Shown: positions 23,990-37,100 of the stretch, piece after piece | How the letters are laid out: each line of letters begins with the position of its first letter | How positions within the stretch are numbered: position 1 is the first letter of the stretch | Assembly (NCBI GenBank): GCA_013076295.1 | Contig: RQOL01000882.1 | Coordinates: 806,001-870,000 of the forward strand | Source of the DNA: Sanderia malayensis | Lineage: Eukaryota; Cnidaria; Scyphozoa; Semaeostomeae; Pelagiidae | DNA length: 64,000 nt | Direction of reading: 5' to 3' | The notes under the pieces: model-generated | Told to the model about the DNA's origin: nothing | Databases searched by the model: none | Seen by the model: the letters and a program-made list of their open reading frames with translations, nothing else | Program-made: the position numbers and the translations under genes

Positions 23990-24432
23990 CAAGGTTGTCA
24001 GACTTGGGATTTTATCCCAAGGTCTTGGGATTTTTTGAGGCTGATGGGATTTTCCTTGGGAATTATTTTTTCGAAAAAAACCTTGGGATTTTTCTTGGGA
24101 ATTTTAGAAGTGTATCGGAAGTGTGTACGTATGCACAAATGTAGTGGCACCACTGGAAAATAAGAACAAATTAACGGAAACGGCTGTAGATTGCGGTAAC
24201 TGGAAAAATTATAAACGCTGGTAAAATGTAAACATCGATACCGGAAAGCTTAAAAACAATTGAAATATCAGGATCTGAAATCTGAAATCTCAGGATCTTT
24301 GCTACTTTGCACGAATGACGTCATTTCCAAAGAGAAAATTGAACCTTGGGAATTTTATTCTTAAAACAATGGATTTCGGGATTTTTTGAGCCTCGACTTG
24401 GGAATTTTGAAGATTTCAATCTGACAACCCTG
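23990..24432. mobile_element. hAT-like MITE, 443 bp, with 8-bp target duplication
   Basis: The element starts CAAGGTTGTCAGA and ends TCTGACAACCCTG, inverted repeats with one mismatch. It is flanked by identical 8-bp TTCTAAAA at 23982-23989 and 24433-24440. The inside is rich in CTTGGGATTTT/CTTGGGAATTTT motifs. It lies between the HINT-like stop codon and the likely polyadenylation signal. Confidence 0.9.
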
Positions 24433-24517
24433 TTCTAAAATTAGCAGCAAAATTTAAATTTTTCACAGAACTTACATTTATGTTACCTGTACTATGAAAT
24501 AGAAATTGGTTGCTGAT

Positions 24518-24523
24518 AATAAA
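24518..24523 (+). terminator. likely polyadenylation signal of HINT-like gene
   Basis: AATAAA with a T-rich stretch 20-40 bases downstream. If used, the hAT-like MITE is part of the 3' UTR. Confidence 0.5.
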
Positions 24524-25135
24524 TGTCATTGAATTTGAATAATTTGTTTATTTTTTGTTTATTCTGAGGGGTCTCTTCTTGATTGGAGAAGCTTGAACGT
24601 TTTTTTTAATTATTTCGCCCCTAAAACCTACGATTTTTGCAGAAGTTCGCTTCATGACCGTAGTAAAATTTCGCAAATAAAGAAACTAACGGATGAAGTT
24701 CTACTCAACTCAATACAAGAAAAAATAGCTTATTGTTTAAGCAATGGCTTATTGTTTTTAGACAATAAAATAAAACATGTTTATTGCCTTGGAACAAAAA
24801 ACTGGATGCAAATTTGCAGGTTTTTACCTTTACTTTTATTTCCATTGTTTCTGAACTCCCTCGATTTATGAATGAAATTATTTGACCAATGAGATTCCTC
24901 GGATGGGCTTACCACGTGACTTATCCCAACCACACGAGGACAGCGGTGAAAGAGATTTGTCTTCTCGTATTTCTTTGGTTTGTTGTTTGAGGGACAATTT
25001 GTTAGGGCAGACAAGTCAAGAGGTTTGTATGGCTTAAATTGATATTTTATTAGTTTCGCTCAGCTATAATACTTTACAGAACGGTTTAGGAAGTGGTTTT
25101 AAATGTAATTTAATTCTTTGCTCACAGCATTCGTG
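24524..25135. other. spacer upstream of the aminopeptidase
   Basis: No gene recognised. CTTTGCTCACAG just before the start region (about 25116-25127) looks like a splice acceptor, so a 5' UTR exon may lie in this stretch. Confidence 0.4.
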
Positions 25136-28100
25136 ATGGCCATGGAGAAACTGGAAGTTGCCTCCACTGATAATTTATTTTCAGAATCTCATGTTGTGAA
25201 GATGAAAAAGTCTCGAATTTGGATTATTATATTTGTTGTACTTTTGCTTATTGTTGCTGTTGGGGCATTATCTGGAGTTTTATCAGCAAACAGGGAAAAG
25301 AAATTGGGAGAAGAAAGGTACAATAAATTAAAGAATGAAAAAAGTAAGTTAACAATATGTAAATATTTGCGTCTGAAAAATCATTATTGCCAAATAAATT
25401 TGCTAAGTTTTGTTTTCTCGCAAGACTTGCAGCCACATTAAATTTTGTAAAGTAAAACCAATGGACATGGAAAACATGTTTAGACTTGAAGGAAATGAAA
25501 TATTAACTGTTTCTTCGTAATATGTATAGCGGAAGAGGTTTACTCAAAAATTAAAACAAGTTATTCATGTTGTGCGAGTTAAAAGTTATCCTTTTGGGGA
25601 ATAATTCTCGCAGTTGGCTTCATAACATAAAGCAAACATTTCTTTTGTTTTGCCTCAATGAATTTGCACTTGTATTTTACTTCCGATTAATTTCATTCAA
25701 ATCCCACTTTGCAATTATCCAATCATCCATCAGATATACAAACACGTGGATATAATACTCTAATTTTATTGGATATTCTAATGCATTTCCCTTTTACCCT
25801 AAAATCTTTAATAAGTCCCGGAGAATTATTTCGAAACACAAAATTCAATATATATACATCATGAAAGCTACAGTATATGCAATGGTAGGCCATTTTTCAA
25901 TATATTTATGTGACTTTTACCTAGGTATCAAGCCTTCGACAAAGCGACCTCCAACTTCCTCAGCTAAGCCCCCAAGAACTCCAACAAAGACACCAACTAC
26001 TTCCGTTCCCCCTTCAACCCAAGCCCCGTGTTCAGGTCCCTGGTGCAGGGTTCGACTCCCGAATGACGTCACACCACACCATTACAACCTCGCAATCAGA
26101 GCTGATGTCGGGGCTCTGAAATTTAACGGAACCCAGACGATGTTTGTCACCGTGTCGAGTGCAACGAAGTACATTTTGTTTCATTATAAAGAAATGAACA
26201 TAACCTCCTGGAAAGTGCGTAGTATCAATGGAAACGTAAAGACAAATGTCGATTTGGCCGGGGGCTACTCTAAGACGATCAATGAGTTTTTCGTCATTGA
26301 AGCCAGGCAACTAATGCAGCCTGGTGAGTACGAGGTTGAAGTTCAATTCCAGGCTTACGTGTCGAAAAAGCTCACTGGGTTTTACAGAAGTACGTACAAG
26401 GATAGCACTGGGAAAACAAGGTTGGTTTAACATACATCATAATATATTAGCATATATTATCAAAATGACCAGATGTTTAGTTTGCTATATACAGCGAAGC
26501 TTGTTATATGAGGGTGAATTGTATAATATAAAGCAGTTCAACGAGGGACCAGATGTTTAGTTTGCAATATACAGTGAAGTTCGTTATATGAGGGTGAATT
26601 CTAACTATGAATCAATTTAACAAGGGGACCAGATTCTTAGTTCAATTAGAAGGCTTGTCGACTTTCTTCCATTGTAAAGATACAAATGCCCTCATCCAGT
26701 AGTACTTCATGTAATTACTAAACATAATCATTCCATCAAACAGTACATTGTTAACAACGAAATTCCAACCGACTGACGCCCGCAAGGCCTATCCATGCTT
26801 AGACGAACCAGGATTGAAAGCAACATTCAATATTACGATCGAACATCCCGCGGGATACCACGCGCTATCCAACATGCCCGCGAGAATAGCCGGAACAGTC
26901 AATGGTTGGACTGTGACGTCATTTGGTAAGACTGTGAAAATGTCGACATACTTGGTTGCGTTCATTGTGTCCGATTTTCAATTCAAACAATCCGTGACTG
27001 GCATCAATGGCAATATTACTGTGAGTATAGCTTACCCCCTGGAAATATATGATTTCGTATTGTTTATCAATAGAATAAATGGACCTTCCAGGGGTGACAG
27101 TATGAGACAATACAGCCAGACAGACCCTTTACTCTCTGAAAATATATGATTTTGTATTTTTTATCAATGGAGTAAATGGATCTGCCAGGAGTGATAGTGG
27201 GAGAAAATCTGGTCAGACGCTTTGCCCCCTGGAAATGCACCATTTCGTATTTTTTATCAATGGACTAAATGGACCTTCCAGGGGTGACTGCACGAGACAA
27301 TATAGTAAGACACTTCCCCCTGGAAATACATCATTTCGTATTGTTTATCAATGGTCTAAATGGACCTTCCAGGGGTGACAGCATGAGAAAGTCTAGTCAG
27401 ACACTTTACTCCCTGGAAATATATCATTTCGTAATGTTTATCAATGTTAAAAGTAGGCCTTGCAGGGGGAATGACTTATTGACTTCTTCCTTTTTTAGAT
27501 GCGCGTTTACAGCAGTCCACCTCAGATCAACGCGACTGACTACAGTTTGGGATTGGGAACTAATATGACGTCATATTTGGAAACGTTTCTCAGTGTCCGC
27601 TACCCAATGCCCAAGTTAGGTATGATCATATTTCAAGAAGTTGTATGCTCCTTTTCTATCCCTGCTCAACTTTTGTAATTTTTCCCATTACAATGATTCC
27701 AAGATTTCTATTCGAAGGACCTGTTCAAAGGCCTATTCCAGCAAGCCTGTTTTTACTGGAGCAATTAATTATGTTGTTTAGACTTCGTCGCAATTCCTGA
27801 TTATGGTTCTGGTGCCACCGAACATTGGGGAGTCATCACGTACAGGGAAGCGAGGCTGTTGTATACAAGGGGGATTTCATCTGAACGAAATAAGCAGTCA
27901 ATTGCTACCATAGTGGCCCACGAACTGGCACATTTGGTAAGTGACTCTCATGGTTTCTTCTTTGTTTTTTATTTGTTTTAGTTATTTCTCTTGTTGTTCG
28001 TGTTGTCTCTATTTGTTGCTTCTTGTATTGTTTCTTTAGTTATTTTTCTCTCCTTCTCTTTTTTTTTCTTTCGCGCAATTCTTCTCTTTGAGTATACTTC

Positions 28101-31100
28101 ATATTTATAAGCTTTTTCTTCTCGCATGAGGTTTATTTTTGTCCCTCCTTTATCAATTTCTTTTTCCTTTTTGAACTAATCGTATAGTCTTTTTTCCGTT
28201 TGTAACCTTTCAATCTCATCCTGTTCCATCTTATTTTATTCTGTCCTATCTTGTCCTTCTCTCTTCTATAGCTATACCAGCTACTCTATCCAATCCAATC
28301 CAATCTAATTCAATCCAATCTTATTCTGTTTTATCCAATCCAATCCGATGCAATCTAATCCAATCCAATCCAATCTATTCCAATCTAATTCAATCCAATC
28401 TTATTCTGTTTTATCCAATCCAATCCGATGCAATCTAATCCAATCCAATCCAATCTATTCCAATCTAATTCAATCCAATCTTATTCTGTTTTATCCATTC
28501 CAATCCGATGCAATCTAATCCAATCCAATCCAATCTATTCCAATCTAATTCAATCCAATCTTATTCTGTTTTATCCAATCCAATCCGATGCAATCCAATC
28601 CAATCCAATCCAATCTATTCCAATCTAATTCAATCCCATCTTATTCTGTTTTATCCAATCCAATCCAATCCGATGCAATCTAATCCAATCCAATCTACTC
28701 CAATCTAATTCAATCCAATCTTATTCTGTTTTGTCCAATCCAATCCGATGTAATCTATTTCTATCCAACCCAATCCTATCATATCTTATCCCGTCTTATT
28801 TTAATCCAACCCCTCTCTATTCCATCCTGTACCATTCCCCACATTCCACCCTTCCGACTTATTCCAATTCCGCTATTCTTCGTATTGCAGTGGTTCGGTA
28901 ATTTAGTCACATGTCAATGGTGGAACGACCTTTGGGTTCAGGAGGGAATGGCTAGTTACATAGAGTACTATGCAGTGGATGAAGTTCACCCTGACTGGAA
29001 AATGGTAAGCACAACCACCCCCCTGTTCACCACAATTTTTCATCCACCAACAATGGCCACTCGTATACTTTCAGGGGGTCTATTCTCTCTGCATTGAAAT
29101 ACAATACAAAGCTAGCAAGCTTCAAGCTGGTAATGTTAGCATTGACCTCCTGGAGTCGGTTCATTTTATGCCATTAATACACTCACTGTACTCGCCTATC
29201 CAGGGGGGTTAACGCTTGTGTGTGTGATTTGTAGATGGAGCAATTTCTGGTTGATGATTGGCGAAGTGGAATGTCATTGGACGCTTTGGCTTCATCACAT
29301 CCAATTGTCATGCCAGTTGAACACCCAAAGAAAATCAAAGAAATTTTTGACTCGATAACCTACAGAAAGGTAACTGGGTTCCTCGCTCCCTTGCAGCCCT
29401 AGACCTCTAGCCTTAATTTGCCCCCCTATTGCCATTATTCCTCCTTCAGAAATTTCTCCTCTCTTCGCCAGCCCTAATGGTTTACTCTGTAATCCGCAAC
29501 CTCCCTTCTGCCTCTAACCTCTCCTTTTCTAGCCCCACCCCTCCCCTGATTCTTGCCCCCTTGCTTTAATCTCCCCCCTGTACCCTTAACCTCCTTTCTG
29601 TGGACAAGACATGACTTTGTTTTATAGAATTTCACTTAATTTGAGCAAAGCAGAGTAGATGAGTCATTCTGTCATCAATAAATAACTTCATTTTATTTTC
29701 TTTTTTGTATTATATTGTTTGATATTGTATTTGAGAGTTTGATTTTACATTTCACTGTTTATTTTTACTTCAAGGGTTCATCCATCATAAGAATGCTTGA
29801 TCATTATCTTGGCAAGGATTTGTTTAGAAAAGGCCTTGCTGTAAGTTGTGTTTATTTTCTCTGTTATATGCTATTCCAATTTCAATTAAATACTAAAAGT
29901 TAATCAATCATATTTGATTCTATTAGGAATACTTGAAAAGTCACCAGTTCAGCGGTGCAACAAATGAAGACCTTTGGAAAGCATTTAGCAAAGTAAGACA
30001 TGTCTCTCTGTAGCTTGCGTTCCTGTTTATAGCTGTCTCTCTGTAGCTTGCGTTTCATTTTATAGCTGTCTCTCTGTATAGCTTGCGTTTCTGTTTATAG
30101 CTGTCTCTCTGTAGCTTGTATTTCACTTTATAACTGTCTCTCTGTAGCTTGCGTTTTTGTTTATAGCTGTCTCTCTTTAGCTTGCGTTTCTGTTCTGTCT
30201 CTCTGTAGCTTGCGTTTCGCTTTATAGCTGCCTCTCTGTATAGCTTGCGTTTCTGTTTATAGCTGTCTCTCTGTAGCTTGTATTTCACTTTATAACTGTT
30301 TCTCTGTAGCTTGCGTTTCGCTTTATAGCTGTCTTTCTGCAGCTTACGTTTCATTTTATGGCTGTCTCTCTGTATAGCTTGCGTTTCACTCTATAGCTAT
30401 CCCTCTATACCTTCTACCCTTGTTTATAGTCTGTCGTATAGTGACGTCTGCGAGTAAGAGGATCCCTCAATCAGAAAATCTTGTTTCTTAATTACAAGGC
30501 TTTGCTGGGCCACACATATCTGTTTCTGTCAAATGATGTTTTTCTTGTATTTTTCAGGTCAGTGGGTTGGATATTTTGACTATGATGAAAACCTGGACTT
30601 TACAAATGGGGTTTCCTCTCGTCACTTTAAAAATCGACCAATCCGATGGGTCGAAAGCAACAATAGAACAGAAACATTTCTTGTTGGATCCGAAGGCCAA
30701 AGTTACTCAATCATCGCCATACAAGTAAGTGATCTTTAATTTTATTGTGATCGATCTCTAATCTAACCAATGATCTATTCATCCATATATATCAATCCAT
30801 TTAGCAATTTAATTATCCATCCAAAATAACCCATCCATCTATCAACCCAATCAATCTATCCATCTATTAATCTAATAATCGATGCAATAAACCATCCATC
30901 TATCAAGCTATCCATCTATTAATCCATCAATCAATCCATCGATCCATCAATCTATTAATCTATTAATCTAATAAACTAATAATCCATCCAATAACGTATC
31001 CATCTATCGAGCTATCGATTTATCAATCCATCAATCTATTAATCTATTAATCTAATAATCCATCTAATAAACCATACATCTGTCAATCCATCAATCCATT

Positions 31101-34100
31101 AACCCATCTATCAATCCATTAATCAATGTATTAATTCACACAGCAATCCGTGTCATCTACCTTGGAAACCCCTCTATATACGTCCCGCCATACTTTCTTT
31201 CTCTATCAAACCAAACCAATCCAAATCAATCCAAACCAATCCAAATCAATCCAAGCCAACCAATGAGGGCCATTGGATGATTATCTCATTTTGTAAAAAC
31301 ATTAACTCATCAACTTGTATCATTAATTTGTCAAACAACCATTTGTCAATTCGATCAGACAAGCTTGCTCGAAAGAAATAACAGTGTTTTGTGCCAAAAA
31401 TTATTTCAAAACAAAACTACAAGTTTAATCTCAAGATTTGAAGACACGATAGAAGCCTTGTTGTACGATTTTGCAAACTAAGAGAATCTTATTTTCAGAT
31501 TCATTTTAAAGTTAATAATGGACAGGCTATTTAGTCAATATTGAATTGAATCAGTTGAAATTGATCATACGGAAACACACAAGGGTACAAGAGGGATTGT
31601 TCTGTTTGACATTGGGCACTAAGGGGACGTAAAATAAATGTTATGAAATAAAAATTCAAAAATCATTCCTCACACAGAATAAAAATTAAAAAAGGAAATA
31701 TGATGAAAATCGTGTTCAAAATTTGTCAATTTGTGCCCGAGATGGTGACGTTATAATTGTTCTTGTCATTATTATTACTATTAATTATTCTTCAGCTATT
31801 TCTACAAAACTTTCCATTCTCAAAAATGTATAAATAAAGTGAAATCTTGACGCAACGAATCTCAAAGGGACATTAACAAAAACAGCAAATATATATCTGA
31901 CTGAGTTTTTTATCAAACTGTTTAGATTATGAGGCAGTTCAATGTTTGGTTCTTTACCATTTGTTTAGTTTGCTATATACTGAGGACTTCGTGATATGTA
32001 GGGTTCGTTACATCGAGATTCGTCACCAGAGTCTTCAAGGCGGCAAAGCAACGGACAGTCCGTACATTCTGTCCGGTTGCGTTGGTGACTTCGGCTTCCA
32101 TCTTGGATAATCATCCTCGATCTCATGCCCAACTCCAGGATTCATGTCTGATATTCTCAGCAGCCTCGGTTTCGAATATGAGAACGTCGCATCTGACCTC
32201 CCTGACGAACTTGTTGGTGAAATGGCGCGAAGACCATTAATCGAACCTTCGTCATCTGTATTGGTATTCGTACTTTTTCGTTTCCTTCTCAGTGTTTCGT
32301 ATGTTTCGCCAAACGCTTTATCAAAACTCTCAGTATTCTTACTGTTGTTGTTGTTGTTCTCCTTCCATTCGTAATATTTTTGCGCTTTGAAGCTTGAGAA
32401 GAGGTTTCTTTCACGTCGGCTTGCGGAGGAGTATTGAGACCCCGCATCATCATCATTATTATTATTTTCATAACTCTGATTTGCTGATGAGGACAGTGAC
32501 ATTGTTTCATCATCATTGTCGGCAAACACGGGAACCTCGTCTTCAAGTTCGACAACCTCGGTTTGAATCTTTGGTGGAATGGGCGCCAATGTTTCAGCAA
32601 AGACATCTTCCTTTTCGTAAACATACAAATGATTGTAGAAGATGCAAGTGTCATCATGGTCTAGGCCCCTTGGAACTTTGATCTTCCCATAGCGATGCAA
32701 ATTGACAATCAGCTCGTGCTTTTCTGGTAGGAAATAGTGTGTGCAAATGTTGTAATACACTTCGTCTAAACCATTTTCAACTTGAGCACTTTTCACTCTT
32801 GTCATTCGAGTAGATATGACGTCATCAGATTCATCACGTGCCTGCTGGTTTGTCTTCATTGATTCCCTGTTGTGGCTGTTTTGATGTACTGCTTCTTCTC
32901 TGTAATGAAGAAATGAATTTGTTTCAAGCTGTCCCCCCTTGAAGGAATCGTATTTGCCAATGATATGTAATGTAAAATGGCGAATTTCCCGGGGGTAGTG
33001 ACTATTGCCCCAGTTCATACCGACACCCCTGGAAGGTCCATTATAGTCTATTGATAACCATAGCGAAATGATATATTTCCAGGGGGTAAAGTTGGGGTGT
33101 TTCCACGGAACCACACCCGAGTATAATACATCACGGTCCTTGATCGTAAATGAAATACTCAACCCCCATATGTCCCATTGATACGTATGATTTAACTTTA
33201 TGTGGGTAGGTGGGTGGGGGTAAGGGGTACACGCCGCCTTACCTTTGATCATATTGCGTTGGTTTGTAGTATTGCTGGGTGACATTGCGTCTATCGAATT
33301 CGTTATTCATGTAGCGATATCTATCATCATGTATCCTTCTTGCCTGTTGTTGTTGTTGTTGTTGAAGTTTCTCGTATTCCCTCTCTCTGCGTTGGAATCT
33401 CTCGCTTTCTGGTCCCTCCATGCTCAATTGGATCTTCCCTTTTGCTGACGCGCGCACAATTACCTTTTCTGATGTGCTGTTGTCGATGTTGTTGTGTTGG
33501 AGCTTTGTTTGTTGTTTATCTTGCAACAGAAGCTTATTTTGTTGTTGTTGTTGTAGTATCAATGCTTTCTTGATATCTTGCACGTCATTGGTTGATTTGT
33601 TCCGCTTTGCTTTCTGGGAATTGCTGGGAATTCCAAGAAATCCTTCCAATCCAACTCCTGGCCCCACAATATTCTCTTTTTCTTTCTCTTTTTCACCGTC
33701 GACTTGACCTTTGACCTGATTCGTTTGACCTTTAACCTTTGAACCCTGCGTAACCTTTGAACTTTGACCTTTCTCTTTCGTTTTTTCGTCTGCTTTGTTA
33801 ATTTGTTCTATCAATATGTTTCTCTGATTTCTTATGAATTCATCAAATTGCTTTTCTTTCTCGCTCAGTTGATACTGCTTATTCGTCTTCTTTTGTCGAG
33901 GTAAACTTTGGCTTCTTTTGACCTCTTTGTTTCCAACTTCACTTTTGACCTGTAACCTTTCACCTCTGTCCTTAAATGTTTCCTGTGACCTCTCGAGACC
34001 AATATCTTCGTCTTTTTCTGCAAATACCGTTATCTCATTGACACTCTGCTTGAATATCTGATGCTCTTCAAGGTGCTTTTGAAACACAGAATCAACCCCT

Positions 34101-37100
34101 TCTTCACCTTTGACCCCTGGTTGACCTTTTAATTTTCTTTCACCTTTTGTCCCGTCTTGATACGAAACTTTTTTCTTCCTGTATGGCAATGTCTGGCTTC
34201 TGCCCAAATTAAAACCTTCAAGATCGTGAATTGTAACAAATTCGTTATAACTTTCAGACTTGACCCTTGGCCTTTCCGCTGACCTTGGCAACGATTCACT
34301 CCTACGCAATCCCACTACTTCTGACTTTGGTCTTTCTTTTCGCAGCCCTTGTATATCGGTTCGTCCTAGTATCTGATTAGGATTTGACAATCTACGATCC
34401 TTTCTTGCCCTTCTGATGAACCTTGGTTCTTCGAAGTGACTTTCTTCTTTCAATCGATTCGCTTCAAAGTTCTTCTTTTTTCTTTTTTGTTTCGTCAGCA
34501 ATTTCCGATCGAACGATTGCGTGGAAAAGGCCGATTGTGACGCGTCACTTCGATCTTCGAATTTCTCGTTTGATTTCTCGTCAATCGAAAATTTCTCCTT
34601 CGAATAATCGTCAGCCGAAAATCTTCGCCTAAAATTCTCGTTTCTCGTTGAATTCTCGTCAACACCTTTTTTCGTCTGCAATGGCACCCGAACGGTCTTG
34701 AAATTGCGAGGCAGAGTATAATATCTCCCTTGTGAAGGCGCACTGTCCTGTTCCCCTTCTTCAAATGTTGTTGTTGCTGTTGTATTGAAATCAGCTCCTT
34801 CACTGAGTCTTCGATTATTGACAGCTTTTCTACTTCGCAGCTTTCTCGCTTTCTTCCTATATATCTCTTCGGCTATATACGATTGCTCTAGATCAGTGCT
34901 TTCAAATGATGATTTCGTAAATGGCCTATTATCTCTTACTGTTGATTTTGCTTTGATATCCAATTTCTTATTTCCCGATTCCTTCACTTTCTTTCCGGAC
35001 ACAATTTGAATCGAAGTGCGGTTCGTTCTTTCCTCTTCTCCGGATGAATCTGTTTGAGATTCCGGACTACTAGCTTCAGCGTTTGCCTCTGCGTTTTTCA
35101 ATTCAGGCGGTTTTATTGTCAGTATAAGTGGGTTTGTTTTTCTTCGTTCCGGCCTCTCGGTTTCTTCCCTACCTCCCTTCTCTCCACTCTGATCTTTATC
35201 AGTCCGCTCTGACTTAACCTGAAGCGGTTCTTGTTTTAGCTCCTCGGTTTGATTCCGTTCTGTCCCTGGCTTGAATTTTATATGTACCTTTTCGTGTTGT
35301 CCAACTTTCACGTGCTGCCTCTCTTTGGATGTGACCACAACACGAGGCTGTGGTTCACTTTGTGATTCACTTTGATTCTCTGATTCGTTTTTATGATTCA
35401 CTGATCTATTTACTTCTAATTCTTTCGGATCTTCTCTCTCTCCTCGCTTCTTAACTTTCCGTACCAGCCTCTTTTTCAATCGCTTTTGCTGTTGCTTTGC
35501 TTCTTTCTTAGCCTCGTTCCCCTGTACAACCTCCTTTCTGACGTCAGTGTCCTCCTTCGCAGCCTTCTCCGGGCTCCCTAGCAACGATCTCTTCAGAACA
35601 GGGATCGAACTCTTCTTTGTTGGGCTCGAACTTGACGTGGAGCACAAGGCCTCGAGGGCTTCGAACTCGTGTTCAGAGAAATTGCTGTTCAAATCTTTGT
35701 GGAAGCTTTCGTCGTTACTTGAATAATATTTGTTTTCGTGTTGGCTCGAACTTTGATAACTTGACACGCGTGTAGTCGAGCTTCTCTCAGTCGCAGTTGA
35801 GTAATAGTGCCTGTTGAAATGTAAACAAGAATTTTGAACTCACAAATTCATTACTTGATTTTAAGAGTTTTTAACACATTTAATACAGAACTCTCCAAAA
35901 TAACAAAAAATCATTTGTTTATTTCGCAAACGTCTTTTCTACATTATACATCAAGCTTGATTCCTCCCAACAGATAACTGATGTTACGTTTTATTTTATA
36001 AACAATTAGATGCGAGCATCAAATTAATCAGCTGTCAAAAGCATTTTTCTGTTTTCAAATCATCCCTAATTTAAATTTTATCATACAGTTTTTATCTGGC
36101 CTGTTGCGTTTTGTAAAAAGCTGCATAGAACGCCAAATTCGATGAAATAGAAACGCAAGCTGAATCGAATTCGATTCGAATCTCACATTCGATAGAAGCC
36201 CACGTTCCATAGAATGAAAATCACACTAAGTTTAATTAACTACAGAATTCAAAGTTGGCAAACAACGAAATTTGCTATGAAAATGAATAAACATTCTTTA
36301 TCTCACCTCGTAGTACTCGATTGATTAAAAGAATTCATTTTTATTAATTGTTATTCTGAATAATTTTAAGCCGTTCCTTATTTTCCACCTTCCTCATCCA
36401 TATGAATGACAATCTGCTATATTTCCACACTTAAAGCAAGCAAACTAATTGTGTTGCTTAAGATCAATATTTAATTCCCCAGTGAATATACCAAGCCGAT
36501 GAATAAGATATGTGAGGTTACCTGCTACCCTGACAACGCAGGTGTAGGCATTAAGTCACGTGGTATTTACATGGTCACGTGGTTTGAACGCCTTTCAAAT
36601 CACTGTCCGGGATTTTATGATTGTTTTGGTGAATGAAATATGAAAAGCGAGGTTGTTGTTTCAGATTGAAAGTAAAACTGATTCAGATAATCATGTAGTT
36701 TTTTGTCAATTAGGGAACCTCCTTTCCATGAAACGATCTTGGTATGGCCTCTCCCGAACACCCCAAGTATTTCATACGACATTTCATTCATGGTCATCAA
36801 ACTCATTATATGTTAGCACAGGACATAAAAAGATAGTGGTGTACAGTATAGCGTATTATAGTATAGCATTGAAAAGTGCAGTAGAGTATAAAGCATTATA
36901 GCATGATATATTATGGTATAGTATAGTATGTAGTATATTATAGCATAGCATAGCATCGTATAGTATATAGCATAAGATATTATATTGTATGTTATAGTAT
37001 ATAGTATAGTTTTGTGCAGTATGGCATATTATAACAACATAGTATAGTATATTATAGCGTAGCATAGTATAGCGTAGCATAGTATAGTATAGTATACCAT

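Noticed and set aside
28428..28708. SNPIQ-repeat ORFs
   Set aside because: Translation of the CAATC-type microsatellite inside an aminopeptidase intron.
30055..30354. Basic repeat ORF on the minus strand
   Set aside because: Pure translation of the 31-bp intronic tandem repeat.
35765..35767. GTG at 35767 as start of the nested gene
   Set aside because: The frame continues upstream to an acceptor at 35811 and joins in phase to an ATG exon at 36338-36307.
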